This document shows positions 32,888 to 41,764 of a DNA stretch of 64,000 bases, piece after piece (position 1 is the stretch's first letter; each line of letters begins with the position of its first letter). The stretch is from assembly GCA_016860845.1 (NCBI GenBank), contig BOKF01000033.1, positions 32,253-96,252 on the forward strand, given 5' to 3'. This DNA is from Chloroflexota bacterium (lineage in GTDB: Bacteria > Chloroflexota > Anaerolineae > 4572-78 > J111). A program made the translations under genes and the position numbers. The notes beneath the pieces are model-generated. The model was not told the origin of the DNA. It ran no database searches and saw only the letters and a list, made by a program, of their open reading frames with translations.

Positions 32888-34331
32888 GCTTTAAGAGTTG
32901 ATTTGCGAGCAATACTGCTACCATCCCCAACCCCATCGTCAGCCAGTACAGCGCGACAATGTGAATGAAGGTCAGGTTGAAATAAAAGTGATCAAACACC
33001 CCGCCGACCATGGCCCCCAGAATCGCCAGGCCGTAGCCTAACAGCGGCGCTTCCAGCCGGTCGCCTTTGGGCAGGCGAGACAGAGTAACCAAAACGATTC
33101 CTAAGTAGACCAGACCTATGAGGATATACAACCCCGCCCCAATCAGCCCCATCTGCTGGGCCAGCAGCAGGTAGACGCTGGAGACGCCGACATAGACATC
33201 TATATCGGGCGTGCCGAAGAAGCCCACCCCGGTGAGCGGGTAGCGCTCGATCAAGTTGAAGGCGTCTTTATATTCGCCAAAGCGCATCTGGGTAGCCAGA
33301 TCTGTACCCTGAATGCCCTCGATAAAACGCTGCACGTAGAGTTGGGTTTGGGGCAGGAGAGCGACTAAAGTCGCTGCTACGAGCATCAACCAGATCAGTT
33401 TACGGTAACGGAGCAGCGCCATCAGCCCCAGACCGGCGACCACACCCAGTAGCGAGCCGCGCGAGTAGGTTAAATAGAGGGTCAGCAGCATCAAGCCAGC
33501 ATTGAGCCAGAGGTAGCGGCGGGGCATAATCGGCCGGGCGGCTAAAAGATGAGCCACGGTGATAATGGTCAAAAAGACCAGCAGCCCGCCCAGGGCGTTC
33601 GGGTCAATCGAGGTTGAGATGGCTCGCATGGGCTGCTCCGGGTCGTCCTCGATGTAGCGCAGGATGCCTTCGGTCGGATATTGAAAGACACGCAGCAGCG
33701 ACAGAATTCTGATGGTCCAATCGCCGGGGATAAAGTAGAAGAAGATACCCAGGGCAGAAGCGACGCCGCCCGCCCAAATGATAACCCACGAGATTTGATC
33801 AAGCACCTCGGCCGTTTTGACCTGGTTGATAATCAGAAAAAAGAGGCTGACCGAGAGCAGCACTTCCAAAAAGTTGCGGGCTATGGTGATATTCAATCCA
33901 CCGTAGCGCAGGCCAAAAATAAATATAAACAGCGCCCAGCCCTGGAAGATAAAGACAAGCATCCCCAGCGGCGAACTGACAAACGTGCGCTGCCGGCCTG
34001 TAATCAGGCGCAATCCCCACACGGTAAACAACGCCCCCAGAGCCAAATCCAAAAAGGTCGGGCGAAAGCCGATAGTGAAGGGCAGTGCGCCATACGGCAG
34101 CAGGCAGATGAGGGCAATCAAGGCCGACAGCCCCACCTGGGTGCTGCGGAGCACGAGAATACCGACAACCAGCGCCCCGATGAGACCCACGGCGATGATC
34201 GGCCCCAGGCCGCCAAACAGCGCCCCCACCAAAATCCCGGCGACGGCGGCTACAAAAATAACCCCGGATAGAGCAATCCGGGGGTCATCGGCGGTTATCC
34301 AGGTGCGTAATTTGTCGAGAGCAACGGTCAC
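32832..34331 (-). CDS. O-antigen ligase / polymerase family membrane protein
   Basis: 499 aa with about 12 hydrophobic segments. A large extracytoplasmic loop near 225-250 and 330-380 carries the Wzy/WaaL-like features: SIDPNALGG, LYLTYSRGSLLG near 295, and the MRFGEYKDAFNLIERYPLTGVGFFG stretch near 358-382, whose Arg and the following GxG are typical of the O-antigen-ligase domain. It probably polymerises or ligates lipid-linked polysaccharide at the outer face of the membrane. No polysaccharide gene cluster adjoins it. Confidence 0.85.
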   Translation of the reverse strand: MTVALDKLRTWITADDPRIALSGVIFVAAVAGILVGALFGGLGPIIAVGLIGALVVGILVLRSTQVGLSALIALICLLPYGALPFTIGFRPTFLDLALGALFTVWGLRLITGRQRTFVSSPLGMLVFIFQGWALFIFIFGLRYGGLNITIARNFLEVLLSVSLFFLIINQVKTAEVLDQISWVIIWAGGVASALGIFFYFIPGDWTIRILSLLRVFQYPTEGILRYIEDDPEQPMRAISTSIDPNALGGLLVFLTIITVAHLLAARPIMPRRYLWLNAGLMLLTLYLTYSRGSLLGVVAGLGLMALLRYRKLIWLMLVAATLVALLPQTQLYVQRFIEGIQGTDLATQMRFGEYKDAFNLIERYPLTGVGFFGTPDIDVYVGVSSVYLLLAQQMGLIGAGLYILIGLVYLGIVLVTLSRLPKGDRLEAPLLGYGLAILGAMVGGVFDHFYFNLTFIHIVALYWLTMGLGMVAVLLANQLLKLNPPNTPPSESRSGPARR

Positions 34332-34377
34332 AAGCTAACTTTCATTCACCGGGTCTTATTTACAGGAGTTACAAGGT

Positions 34378-34479
34378 CATGTCATTTCGAGCGACGACAG
34401 GAGCGAGAAATCCCTCGAAACGGCTCTGGCAAGACACGGCATTAGGGATTTCTCCCTCCGCTCCGGTCGAAATGACATG
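34378..34479. repeat. Palindromic repeat (GTCATTTCGA...TCGAAATGAC family)
   Basis: Perfect outer arms CATGTCATTTCGA (34378-34390) and TCGAAATGACATG (34467-34479). Internal arms GAGAAATCCCT (34405-34415) and AGGGATTTCTCC (34444-34455) also pair. A half copy occurs at 45475-45511 and a degenerate copy at 13390-13517. Confidence 0.8.
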
Positions 34480-34507
34480 CATAGACTCACCACGTAACCC
34501 CTGTTAT

Positions 34508-36409
34508 TTAGCCAAACTGGCCGGTCTGCATCAACCGGCCGGAGAGGGAGAGGGTACCGGTGGTATTCCGCTTTCTGAGACGCTCGGAGTCCTCTTTGGG
34601 AACCTGAATGGTGATCCGGGTGCCGTGACCCGGCGCAGAACGAATGCTTAATTCTCCCCCAATCAACTGGGTCCGTTCCTTCAAATTAATCATGCCCAGG
34701 CTGCCGCGCTGTTCATAATTGTTCATCACCTGGTCCACATCAAAACCTTTGCCATCGTCTTTAATCACCGTATAAACAGCCGTAGCCGTCTCGGTAAGCT
34801 GAACGACGATGTTTTTGGCCTGGGCATGCTTAATGGCATTATTGACCGTCTCCTGGACAATGGCAAAAATCGCCGCCTCCACCTTGCCGTCCTGGCGCGA
34901 AATATCGCCGCTGGGATGGCCGGTCTCGATTTTGAGCGCCAGTTTGGGGGTATCTCCGGTGATGTCTTGCTGCCGCCGCTCTAAAAAAACCTGGAGCGCC
35001 GCGCCCAAGCCTTGCGTTTCCAGGACCAGCGGGCGCAGCTCAAAGAGCATGGTCCGCATCTGGTGGGTGGCCCGGTCGGCTAACTCTTGCATATAGGCCA
35101 GCTCTTTGGGCAGCAAAGACGGCTCTTTTTCCAGGGCCTTTTTGGAAAAATCAAGGCTCATTTTAATGCCGGCAACCAACTGGGTGGGACCATCATGCAG
35201 ATCGCGGGCTAACTTTTTGCGGGCCTCTTCTTCGGCTTCGATGACTTTATCCCGCTCGGCCAGCACACTCTGGTGCAGGCGGGCGTTTTGAATGGCAATG
35301 GCGGCATAAGAGGCAATCGAGCTGAGCAATTCCAGGTCATTCTGGGTAAAGTTACCCTCGCGTTTATTCATGACCTCCAGCACGCCGATAATCTGATCGT
35401 ACAACACCAGGGGCACACACAGAATATTGCGAGTCAAAAAGTTGGTCGTCTGATCCAGTACTTTGAAATGGCGTTTATCTTCATCCACATTGGCAATCAT
35501 CAACGGATTGCCGGTGAGCGCCACTTCGCCGGCGATGCCCTGCCCGCGGGGAATACGGAACGGCTTGACTTCATCGGCTTTATCACCCAGGGCAATTTGA
35601 AAGACCAATTCGCCGGTCGCGGGGTCGGTTAACAGCAGCGAACCAGCTTCGACATTGAGCATCCCCTCTACCTGCTGCATAATCCGGGTGAGAACTTCGT
35701 CCAGTTGCAGCGTAGAGGAAAGGGTGCGGGCTACATCGTTGAGCAAGACCATTTCCGCGGCCCGACGCTGGCTGGACTCAAACAGGCGAGCATTGCGGAT
35801 GGCAATCGCTGCCTGCGTGGCAATCGCCGACAGCAGCCACAGGTCATGATCGTTGAAGGCGTGGGGTTTATAGCTCCAGGTGGCAATCACTCCCTGCGCG
35901 CTGTCATTTTCTACAACAGGATTGAGGATCGGCACGCCCAGCCAGGAACGGATGTGCTTGTCGGGCCGATTGGGGTCGGAATTGCCGTTTTTGGCTTGCG
36001 GAAAATCGGGGATCAGCAGCGGAGCCTGGGAAGCCAGCACCCGGCCCGTGAGTCCCCGGTCCTCAGCCAGCTTGACGGCCATCGGTTTGATGGCTTTGCC
36101 CTGGTCAACCATCAGTTTGAAGGTTAAGGTTTCGGTCAGGGCATCGTAGAGGACAATGGCAAAATTGGAGGTATCAATCAGCCGGCTGCTCTCTTTGTAA
36201 AGGGTCTTGATCACCTCTTTCAAATCCAGACTGGAACCAACAGCCACCCCAATATTGTACAGCGTCGTCACTTCTTTGATCTCTTTGGTGACACGGCCCA
36301 ACTTATCTGGGTCGCCAGCATCCCCCGGCGAGGCTGAGGTTTTCCCTGGAGCATTAGGGTGGATATTATTCGGCTGTGATACTTGGATGACATCCATAAC
36401 TTTAGCCAC
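34508..36409 (-). CDS. Double-GAF sensor histidine kinase (NarL-partner, HisKA_3 type)
   Basis: About 633 aa from a GTG start; an ATG four codons later is also possible, and neither has a good ribosome-binding site. No membrane helix. GAF1 about 50-200, GAF2 about 215-370, HisKA_3 near 385-455 with the phospho-His in KKLARDLHDGPTQ, and HATPase about 495-600 with ETVNNAIKHA, DDGKGFD and GSLGMINLKER. A Ser/Thr-rich tail follows. Kinases of this subtype usually act on LuxR/NarL-type regulators, none of which is nearby. Confidence 0.9.
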   Translation of the reverse strand: MAKVMDVIQVSQPNNIHPNAPGKTSASPGDAGDPDKLGRVTKEIKEVTTLYNIGVAVGSSLDLKEVIKTLYKESSRLIDTSNFAIVLYDALTETLTFKLMVDQGKAIKPMAVKLAEDRGLTGRVLASQAPLLIPDFPQAKNGNSDPNRPDKHIRSWLGVPILNPVVENDSAQGVIATWSYKPHAFNDHDLWLLSAIATQAAIAIRNARLFESSQRRAAEMVLLNDVARTLSSTLQLDEVLTRIMQQVEGMLNVEAGSLLLTDPATGELVFQIALGDKADEVKPFRIPRGQGIAGEVALTGNPLMIANVDEDKRHFKVLDQTTNFLTRNILCVPLVLYDQIIGVLEVMNKREGNFTQNDLELLSSIASYAAIAIQNARLHQSVLAERDKVIEAEEEARKKLARDLHDGPTQLVAGIKMSLDFSKKALEKEPSLLPKELAYMQELADRATHQMRTMLFELRPLVLETQGLGAALQVFLERRQQDITGDTPKLALKIETGHPSGDISRQDGKVEAAIFAIVQETVNNAIKHAQAKNIVVQLTETATAVYTVIKDDGKGFDVDQVMNNYEQRGSLGMINLKERTQLIGGELSIRSAPGHGTRITIQVPKEDSERLRKRNTTGTLSLSGRLMQTGQFG

Positions 36410-36555
36410 TTTCCCAAACCAACAAAAAACTTACCCAGACCCAAGCTTATTTGCCTGTCTGGCTAAAAAGCTTTCCCATTCAATAATTGCAATGGGACAT
36501 CTTACCGACTTACATTTTTTTAAAATGGCTGATGGCCCAAACGCTGGTATTCAAA

Positions 36556-36564
36556 ATTATAACA
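36556..36564 (-). promoter_or_regulatory. Extended -10 promoter of the double-GAF kinase gene
   Basis: On the minus strand TGTTATAAT (36564-36556), a consensus -10 with TG extension. The leader to 36409 would be about 140 nt. The -35 is weak. Confidence 0.45.
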
Positions 36565-36670
36565 CAATTTTTATCAGTTGGGTAATTCGCAAAACTTCGG
36601 TTATGTTTGGAGGTATAGCTAGAAGAAAAGCAATGGGGATTTGGGTCCCAAACGGAAGTACGGTCATGTT

Positions 36671-36701
36671 ATCTCGTTCCTAGACTCTGTTTGGGAACGA
36701 G
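36671..36701. repeat. Palindromic repeat (CTCGTTCC family), imperfect copy
   Basis: ATCTCGTTCC (36671-36680) pairs with GGGAACGAG (36693-36701), and a further TTTGGGAA copy follows at about 36709-36716. Same family as 8821-8867. Confidence 0.6.
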
Positions 36702-36732
36702 AGCTGAGTTTGGGAATAAGAGGTTAGAAACC

Positions 36733-37230
36733 TCAGGCAATGGTGAGCAGAATAGCATTTTGATCAACTTTATCGCCGGGGGCGACCCGGATGGCATGGA
36801 CCAAGCCATCGCGAGGCGCTTTAAATTCATTTTGCATTTTCATTGACTCAAAAATGACCACAATATCCCCCCGTTTGACCTCCTGCCCTTGCACTACCGG
36901 AATCTCAACGACCACGCCGGGCATGGGGGCTTTGACCAGAGCTTCGCCGGTCACGGCGCCAGGGCTGCTCTTAAGCCCGGCCAGGCGGCGGGTTCGTTCA
37001 TCTTCAACCACAACCTCGAAAATTTCGCCGCCAAGCTGCACAAGGTAGATCTCATCACCTTCGTTCATGCGGAGATCGTGAGAAACATTATCCATGATAA
37101 TCGAATACATGGTCGTATCCAGCATCTGGCGCATTTCGGCATTGATAATTTCGCCGTTCAGCGTGATCTGGCCATCCTGATTGATGTCAATGGTAAATTG
37201 CTCGCTGCCAACTGTAGTGATGTATTTCAT
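36733..37230 (-). CDS. Biotin carboxyl carrier protein of an acyl-CoA carboxylase
   Basis: Start ATG 37230 has GAGGATGAGCAC upstream; the longer frame to 37362 runs through the intergenic hairpin. 165 aa. The C-terminal 70 residues form the biotinyl domain, with the biotin-accepting Lys in FESMKMQNEF. The usual motif is EAMKM, and Ser for Ala is an accepted variant in propionyl-CoA/pyruvate-type carriers. The N-terminal half is the extended domain seen in acyl-CoA carboxylase carriers, with MNEGDEIYLVQLGGEIFEV. It is the last gene of the beta-subunit, biotin carboxylase, carrier operon. The KAPMPGVVVEIPV hairpin strand is also typical. Confidence 0.9.
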   Translation of the reverse strand: MKYITTVGSEQFTIDINQDGQITLNGEIINAEMRQMLDTTMYSIIMDNVSHDLRMNEGDEIYLVQLGGEIFEVVVEDERTRRLAGLKSSPGAVTGEALVKAPMPGVVVEIPVVQGQEVKRGDIVVIFESMKMQNEFKAPRDGLVHAIRVAPGDKVDQNAILLTIA

Positions 37231-37253
37231 GTGCTCATCCTCAAGAGAGGCTA

Positions 37254-37310
37254 AGGCGAAAGCTGAGGCTGAGAAGAAGAAATTCTTAGCCTTAGCCTCA
37301 GCCTTCGCCT
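37254..37310. repeat. Imperfect 20-bp hairpin between carrier and biotin carboxylase genes
   Basis: Arms 37254-37273 and 37291-37310 pair at 18 of 20 positions. It occupies nearly the whole 83-bp gap and could adjust the relative amounts of the two subunits by affecting mRNA stability. Confidence 0.7.
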
Positions 37311-37313
37311 GAT

Positions 37314-38816
37314 TTACCTCAACCGCCGGTCCAGGGCCTCCCGCCGGCCATATAAACGCCACGGGCTGGTGCCGCCCTGGTGCAGCAAGATTGCCTGCTG
37401 ATTGCGCTGGTGAGCCATCAGGGTTGCCGCCACGGCCGCCACCCGAATTGAGGCCGGGTTGGGCGTCTGGTTAAAACTAAAGTGATTCTCCAGAAAGCCG
37501 GTATCAAACTGCCCGGCCTGGAAACGGGTAGAATTCATCAGTTGAATATGCAAGGGGATCGTGGTCGCCAGGCCAGTAATCCGAAATTCTTCCAGCGCCC
37601 GGCGCATGCGCAAAATAGCTTCACCGCGCGTTTCACCCAGGACAATCAGCTTGGCCAGCATGGAGTCGTAATAAGGCGTCACTTCTGAGCCAAAGTAGAT
37701 GCCGCTGTCAAGGCGCACGCCTGGCCCGGTCGGGTTGGTCAGGCCGATAATGCGGCCAATCGAGGGCATAAAGTTGTTGCGGGGATCTTCGGCCAAAATC
37801 CGACACTCGATGGCCCAGCCCTTGACCCGGATGTCAGCCTGTTCATAGCGCAGCTTGCGCCCGGAAGCAATCCGCAGCATCTCTTTAACAATATCCACCC
37901 CCGTAACCATCTCCGTGACCGGGTGCTCGACCTGCAAACGGGTATTCATCTCTAAGAAGTAAAAGTTGCGGTCTTTGTCCAGCACAAATTCCATGGTTCC
38001 GGCCGAGCAGTAGTTGACCGACTTGGCCGCAGCCACGGCAATCGCCCCCATTTTTTGGCGAAGCTCTTCATCCACCACCGGCGAGGGCGCTTCTTCAATC
38101 AGTTTCTGGTGGCGGCGCTGAATGGAGCACTCCCGTTCGCCCAGGTGGATGACATTGCCATGCTCATCACCCAAAACCTGGATTTCAACGTGACGGGCAT
38201 TTTCAATAAACTTTTCCAAATAAACCCGATCATCGCCGAAGGCAGACTGTGCCTCGCGGCGGGCGGTGCGAATAGCTTCAGGCAGGTCCTCGGCCCGGTA
38301 AACGTTGCGCATGCCCTTGCCGCCGCCGCCCGCGGCTGCTTTAACCAGCAGCGGAAAACCAATTTGCGGAGCTGCGGCCAAGAGTTCGGCGTCGGTCATT
38401 TGGCCCGATTTGCCGACACCCGGCACCAGGGGTACGCCCGCCTGAGCCATTATCGTCCGCGCCATGACTTTATCGCCCATCAGCCGAATTGCCTGCGGAG
38501 GCGGACCCACCCAGATCAGGTTGGCCGCAATGACGGCCTCGGCAAAATTGGCATTTTCAGCTAAAAAACCATAGCCAGGATGGATGCTGTCGGCGCCGGA
38601 TTTTTTGGCCACTTCAATCATACGGTCGCCCCGGAGATAGCTCTCGGTTGCTGAGGCCGGGCCGATTGGGTAGGCTTCCTGGGCCATGCGGACATGCGGG
38701 GCCATCCGGTCAGCTTCCGAATAAACCGCGACCGCGTCAAGCCCCAACTCCTGGCATGCCCGCACAATACGGACAGCAATTTCACCTCGATTAGCTACTA
38801 GAACTTTCTTAAGCAT
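37314..38816 (-). CDS. accC: Biotin carboxylase subunit of an acyl-CoA carboxylase
   Basis: 500 aa, starting MLKKVLVANRGEIAVRI, the family N-terminus, after a GAGGG site. It performs ATP-dependent carboxylation of carrier-bound biotin. Motifs: the ATP-grasp Gly-rich loop KAAAGGGGKGMR near 157-168, GERECSIQRRHQK near 227, FLEMNTRLQVEHPVTE near 284 and PSIGRI near 353. It is about 50 residues longer than E. coli AccC, with a C-terminal extension ending in an Arg-rich tail. Located between the beta subunit and the carrier, which defines a complete three-part acyl-CoA carboxylase. Confidence 0.93.
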   Translation of the reverse strand: MLKKVLVANRGEIAVRIVRACQELGLDAVAVYSEADRMAPHVRMAQEAYPIGPASATESYLRGDRMIEVAKKSGADSIHPGYGFLAENANFAEAVIAANLIWVGPPPQAIRLMGDKVMARTIMAQAGVPLVPGVGKSGQMTDAELLAAAPQIGFPLLVKAAAGGGGKGMRNVYRAEDLPEAIRTARREAQSAFGDDRVYLEKFIENARHVEIQVLGDEHGNVIHLGERECSIQRRHQKLIEEAPSPVVDEELRQKMGAIAVAAAKSVNYCSAGTMEFVLDKDRNFYFLEMNTRLQVEHPVTEMVTGVDIVKEMLRIASGRKLRYEQADIRVKGWAIECRILAEDPRNNFMPSIGRIIGLTNPTGPGVRLDSGIYFGSEVTPYYDSMLAKLIVLGETRGEAILRMRRALEEFRITGLATTIPLHIQLMNSTRFQAGQFDTGFLENHFSFNQTPNPASIRVAAVAATLMAHQRNQQAILLHQGGTSPWRLYGRREALDRRLR

Positions 38817-38896
38817 AATCTACCCTCGCCGGTAGCAAGATAACAAAGTAACAGTCTGTCAGTTGCAGATTTGCTACCTTGCTACCCTGCTACTTG

Positions 38897-40450
38897 TCAT
38901 AGGGGAATATTCCCGTGTTTTTTGGGTGGATTCTCATCCCGTTTGTTTTGCAGCATTTCCAAAGCGTTAATCAGGTAAGGACGGGTCTGGCCCGGTTCAA
39001 TCACGTCGTCAAGATAGCCCCAACTGGCGGCAACATAGGGGTTGGCAAACGTGTCGCGATATTCCTGCACCAATTGTGTCCGCAGGTTGTCAGGGTCGGC
39101 GGCTTCGGCCAACTCCTTGCGATAGAGGATATTGATCGCCCCTTCCGGTCCCATGACCGCGATTTCAGCCGTCGGCCAGGCCAGGTTGATGTCGCCCCGC
39201 AGATGTTTGCTGCTCATCACATCGTAAGCCCCGCCGTAGGCTTTGCGGGTAATCACCGTAATTTTGGGCACGGTGGCTTCGGCAAAAGCGTAGAGCAGCT
39301 TGGCCCCGTGGCGAATGATCCCGCCATGTTCTTGGGCTAAGCCCGGCAAAAAACCCGGCACATCTTCCAAAGTAATCAGGGGAATGTTGAAGCAGTCACA
39401 GAAACGGACGAAACGAGCCGCTTTGACCGAGGCGTTGATGTCCAGCACGCCGGCCAGCACCGCCGGTTGGTTAGCTACAATGCCTACACTGCGCCCATTG
39501 AGCCGGGCAAAACCGACAATCACGTTACGGGCGTAATGCTCCTGCACCTCCAAGAATTTGCCATCATCCACGATGGCCGCAATTACCTCGTGCATGTCGT
39601 AAGGTTTGTTGGCATTATCAGGAATAATTGTGTTCAGCAGATTTTCCGTGCGCAGGGGATCATCCTGGCAGGCAATAGTTGGCGGGTCTTCCATGTTGTT
39701 ACGCGGCAAGTAATTCAGCAAGTCACGGATGGTGAAGAGAGCGTGCTCCTCATTTTCGGCGGCGAAGTGAGCCACTCCGCTGATTTCATTGTGGGTCATT
39801 GCGCCGCCCAACTCATCAAACGTCACCTCTTCGTGAGTCACCGATTTGACCACGTCCGGCCCGGTGACAAACATGTAACTGGTGCCCTTGACCATCACAA
39901 TAAAGTCGGTGATGGCCGGGGAGTAAACGGCGCCGCCAGCGCTGGGACCAAGAATACACGAAATTTGAGGGATGACGCCGCTGCTCAGCGTATTGCGCAA
40001 AAAAATGTCGGCGTAGCCGCCCAGGCTGACCACCCCTTCTTGAATCCGCGCCCCGCCCGAGTCGTTCAAGCCAATGATGGGCGCGCCATTTTTTAGGGCC
40101 AGGTCTTGCAGTTTGATAATCTTATTGGCATGGGCACGGCCCAAGCTGCCACCATAGATGGTAAAATCCTGCGAGAAAACGTAAACCAGGCGCTGATCAA
40201 TCGTGCCATACCCCGTCACTACGCCGTCGCCCAACATTTTTGTATCGTCAAAGCCGGCATCCGGGCTACCCTGTTGGGTTACAAAGGCATCAATCTCGCG
40301 GAACGAGCCATCGTCAAGAAGAATTTCAATGCGCTCCCGGGCGGTCAACTTGCCCTTATCTCGCTGAGCCTTCAGCCGCGCCGGACCACCGCCCTGCTTG
40401 GACTTTGCTTTTAAGTCACGCAAACGCCTTACTTTGGGGTCAAGTGTCAT
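38897..40450 (-). CDS. Acyl-CoA carboxylase carboxyltransferase (beta) subunit
   Basis: Start ATG 40450 with GGAGG 5 nt upstream; 517 aa. This is the single-chain carboxyltransferase of propionyl-CoA / methylmalonyl-CoA-type carboxylases with two crotonase halves. Motifs: [52 protein letters not shown] with the oxyanion Gly pair, [26 protein letters not shown] and [13 protein letters not shown]. The second acceptor-side motif includes [15 protein letters not shown]. Whether the substrate is propionyl-CoA or acetyl-CoA cannot be read with confidence; the first is more usual for this architecture. It heads the operon. Confidence 0.93.
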   Translation of the reverse strand: MTLDPKVRRLRDLKAKSKQGGGPARLKAQRDKGKLTARERIEILLDDGSFREIDAFVTQQGSPDAGFDDTKMLGDGVVTGYGTIDQRLVYVFSQDFTIYGGSLGRAHANKIIKLQDLALKNGAPIIGLNDSGGARIQEGVVSLGGYADIFLRNTLSSGVIPQISCILGPSAGGAVYSPAITDFIVMVKGTSYMFVTGPDVVKSVTHEEVTFDELGGAMTHNEISGVAHFAAENEEHALFTIRDLLNYLPRNNMEDPPTIACQDDPLRTENLLNTIIPDNANKPYDMHEVIAAIVDDGKFLEVQEHYARNVIVGFARLNGRSVGIVANQPAVLAGVLDINASVKAARFVRFCDCFNIPLITLEDVPGFLPGLAQEHGGIIRHGAKLLYAFAEATVPKITVITRKAYGGAYDVMSSKHLRGDINLAWPTAEIAVMGPEGAINILYRKELAEAADPDNLRTQLVQEYRDTFANPYVAASWGYLDDVIEPGQTRPYLINALEMLQNKRDENPPKKHGNIPL

Positions 40451-40625
40451 GCATTCCTCCACAGTGGGAGAAGGCTGACGGTTTGAAGAGTTGGCTACAG
40501 CCTTATCCCACCCTCAAACGGCCAGTCTCCCTGAATAATTGGTTACTCCCTTATTTAACCCTCAAGTCTCGGTTTGGTCACACGGGAGGCATTAAAGTTC
40601 CAAAATTTCCAATAAATCGAGGCAG

Positions 40626-40634
40626 ATTATAGCA
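40626..40634 (-). promoter_or_regulatory. Extended -10 promoter of the acyl-CoA carboxylase operon
   Basis: TGCTATAAT on the minus strand (40634-40626), with no good -35. The leader to the ATG at 40450 would be about 170 nt. Confidence 0.55.
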
Positions 40635-40686
40635 TATCTTGAGTTCAGAAAAAATTCAGGGGATTTAGATGAATAATTCTGGAATC

Positions 40687-40716
40687 AAAAAGCCGACTCG
40701 TGGGGGTCGGCTTTTT
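40687..40716 (-). terminator. Terminator of the S1-domain protein gene (bidirectional)
   Basis: AAAAAGCCGAC (40687-40697) and GTCGGCTTTTT (40706-40716) form a stem flanked by A and T tracts on both sides, so it can work in both directions. It lies 17 bp after the stop at 40733. Confidence 0.85.
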
Positions 40717-40732
40717 AGTAATGTCAATTCAA

Positions 40733-41629
40733 CTAACTACGGTTAGCCAGGGTGCGAGCGACAATGTCGTCCATTTCTTTGCGACGCTTACTCTTTTGCT
40801 TGGGACCACCCTTGCCTGATTTCCCAAAGGGCAGTTCTCCGTGTAAAGCCGCATAGGCTACTGCTATAGCAGTCGGAACTGGCTCTTCTTCAAAAGCGTC
40901 TTCTTGCTGGGCCGCTTCTTGATGGCGAGCCGGGACCTTTGTTTCTTCAACTCTCTTCACTTCTTCGGGTGGAGGCGGCGGCGGCAAGAGAGCTTTAATA
41001 GATAAATCTACCTGGCGTTTCTTGCGGTTCACCTTCAAAACTTTGACGTTGACCTTTTGGCCGACCGTCAAAACATCTTCCGGGTGCTTGATATAGTCGT
41101 AAGTAATTTGCGAGATATGCACCAGCCCGTCGCGATCAGTGCCAATATCTACAAAGGCGCCATAAGGTTCCAGGCGGGTGACGGTCCCTTCCAACTCGGC
41201 GTCCTCGGCAATATCCCGGAGTTTCATGGCGATCGGTTTAATCATTGTCAGGCTAATCCGGCCCCGTTTGGTATCAACCTTTTTAACCCAAACTTCAACC
41301 TCCTGCCCTTGGCTGACCACATCGGTTACTTTTTCGACCTTCTGCTTGGCTAATTCGGAAATATGCACCAAACCATCTTGAGCAATGCCAACATCCACAA
41401 AAGCCCCGAATTCCGCAATGTTTTTTACCTTACCAGTCAGCCGTTGACCGATTTGTAGCGTGTGAATGGATAATCCTTCGCCGGCTGGCGCAGTTTCAGT
41501 TGCCTCGGCTGGGGCAACAGACGCTTCCACCGGGGTGGTATTTTCGACCGGAGCGGAGTCCGCTTCAACCGGCGCAGCAGAGTCGTCGGTCGAGACTGGA
41601 TCCACTACAGTTAATTCTGGGTCGTTCAT
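40733..41629 (-). CDS. RNA-binding protein with two S1 domains
   Basis: Three in-frame ATG codons lie in a row (41635, 41632, 41629). The third is 8 nt after AGGAG and is preferred; about 298 aa. An acidic Glu/Ala/Pro/Thr-rich N-terminus (to about 50) is followed by S1 domain 1 (about 58-130, IAEFGAFVDVGIAQDGLVHIS) and S1 domain 2 (about 142-215, LEPYGAFVDIGTDRDGLVHIS). A Pro run and a basic C-terminus (KQKSKRRKEMDDIVART) complete it. It resembles ribosomal protein S1 or YugI-like factors but has only two S1 repeats. It probably binds mRNA or the ribosome. Confidence 0.85.
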   Translation of the reverse strand: MNDPELTVVDPVSTDDSAAPVEADSAPVENTTPVEASVAPAEATETAPAGEGLSIHTLQIGQRLTGKVKNIAEFGAFVDVGIAQDGLVHISELAKQKVEKVTDVVSQGQEVEVWVKKVDTKRGRISLTMIKPIAMKLRDIAEDAELEGTVTRLEPYGAFVDIGTDRDGLVHISQITYDYIKHPEDVLTVGQKVNVKVLKVNRKKRQVDLSIKALLPPPPPPEEVKRVEETKVPARHQEAAQQEDAFEEEPVPTAIAVAYAALHGELPFGKSGKGGPKQKSKRRKEMDDIVARTLANRS

Positions 41630-41719
41630 CATCATTTCTCCTGACTGCACCCAACGAAAAACTCAACAAATGTGGCAAATTTTCCGGAGCGCAGTTTGTA
41701 CAAATTTTAACGAGTCTCG

Positions 41720-41748
41720 ATTATACCATCCCCTCCAAGAGCTGGCAA
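41720..41748 (-). promoter_or_regulatory. Promoter of the S1-domain protein gene
   Basis: On the minus strand: TTGCCA (41748-41743), a 17-bp spacer, TATAAT (41725-41720) with TGG before it. The start would be near 41713, giving a leader of about 80 nt. Confidence 0.75.
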
Positions 41749-41764
41749 ATAAAAAGGAAATCGT

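Larger units (their letters stand above)
36410..36732. other. Gene-free stretch upstream of the double-GAF kinase
   Basis: Holds the leader and promoter of the kinase (36556-36564, minus strand) and the palindromic repeat at 36671-36701. No coding region is supported. Confidence 0.5.
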
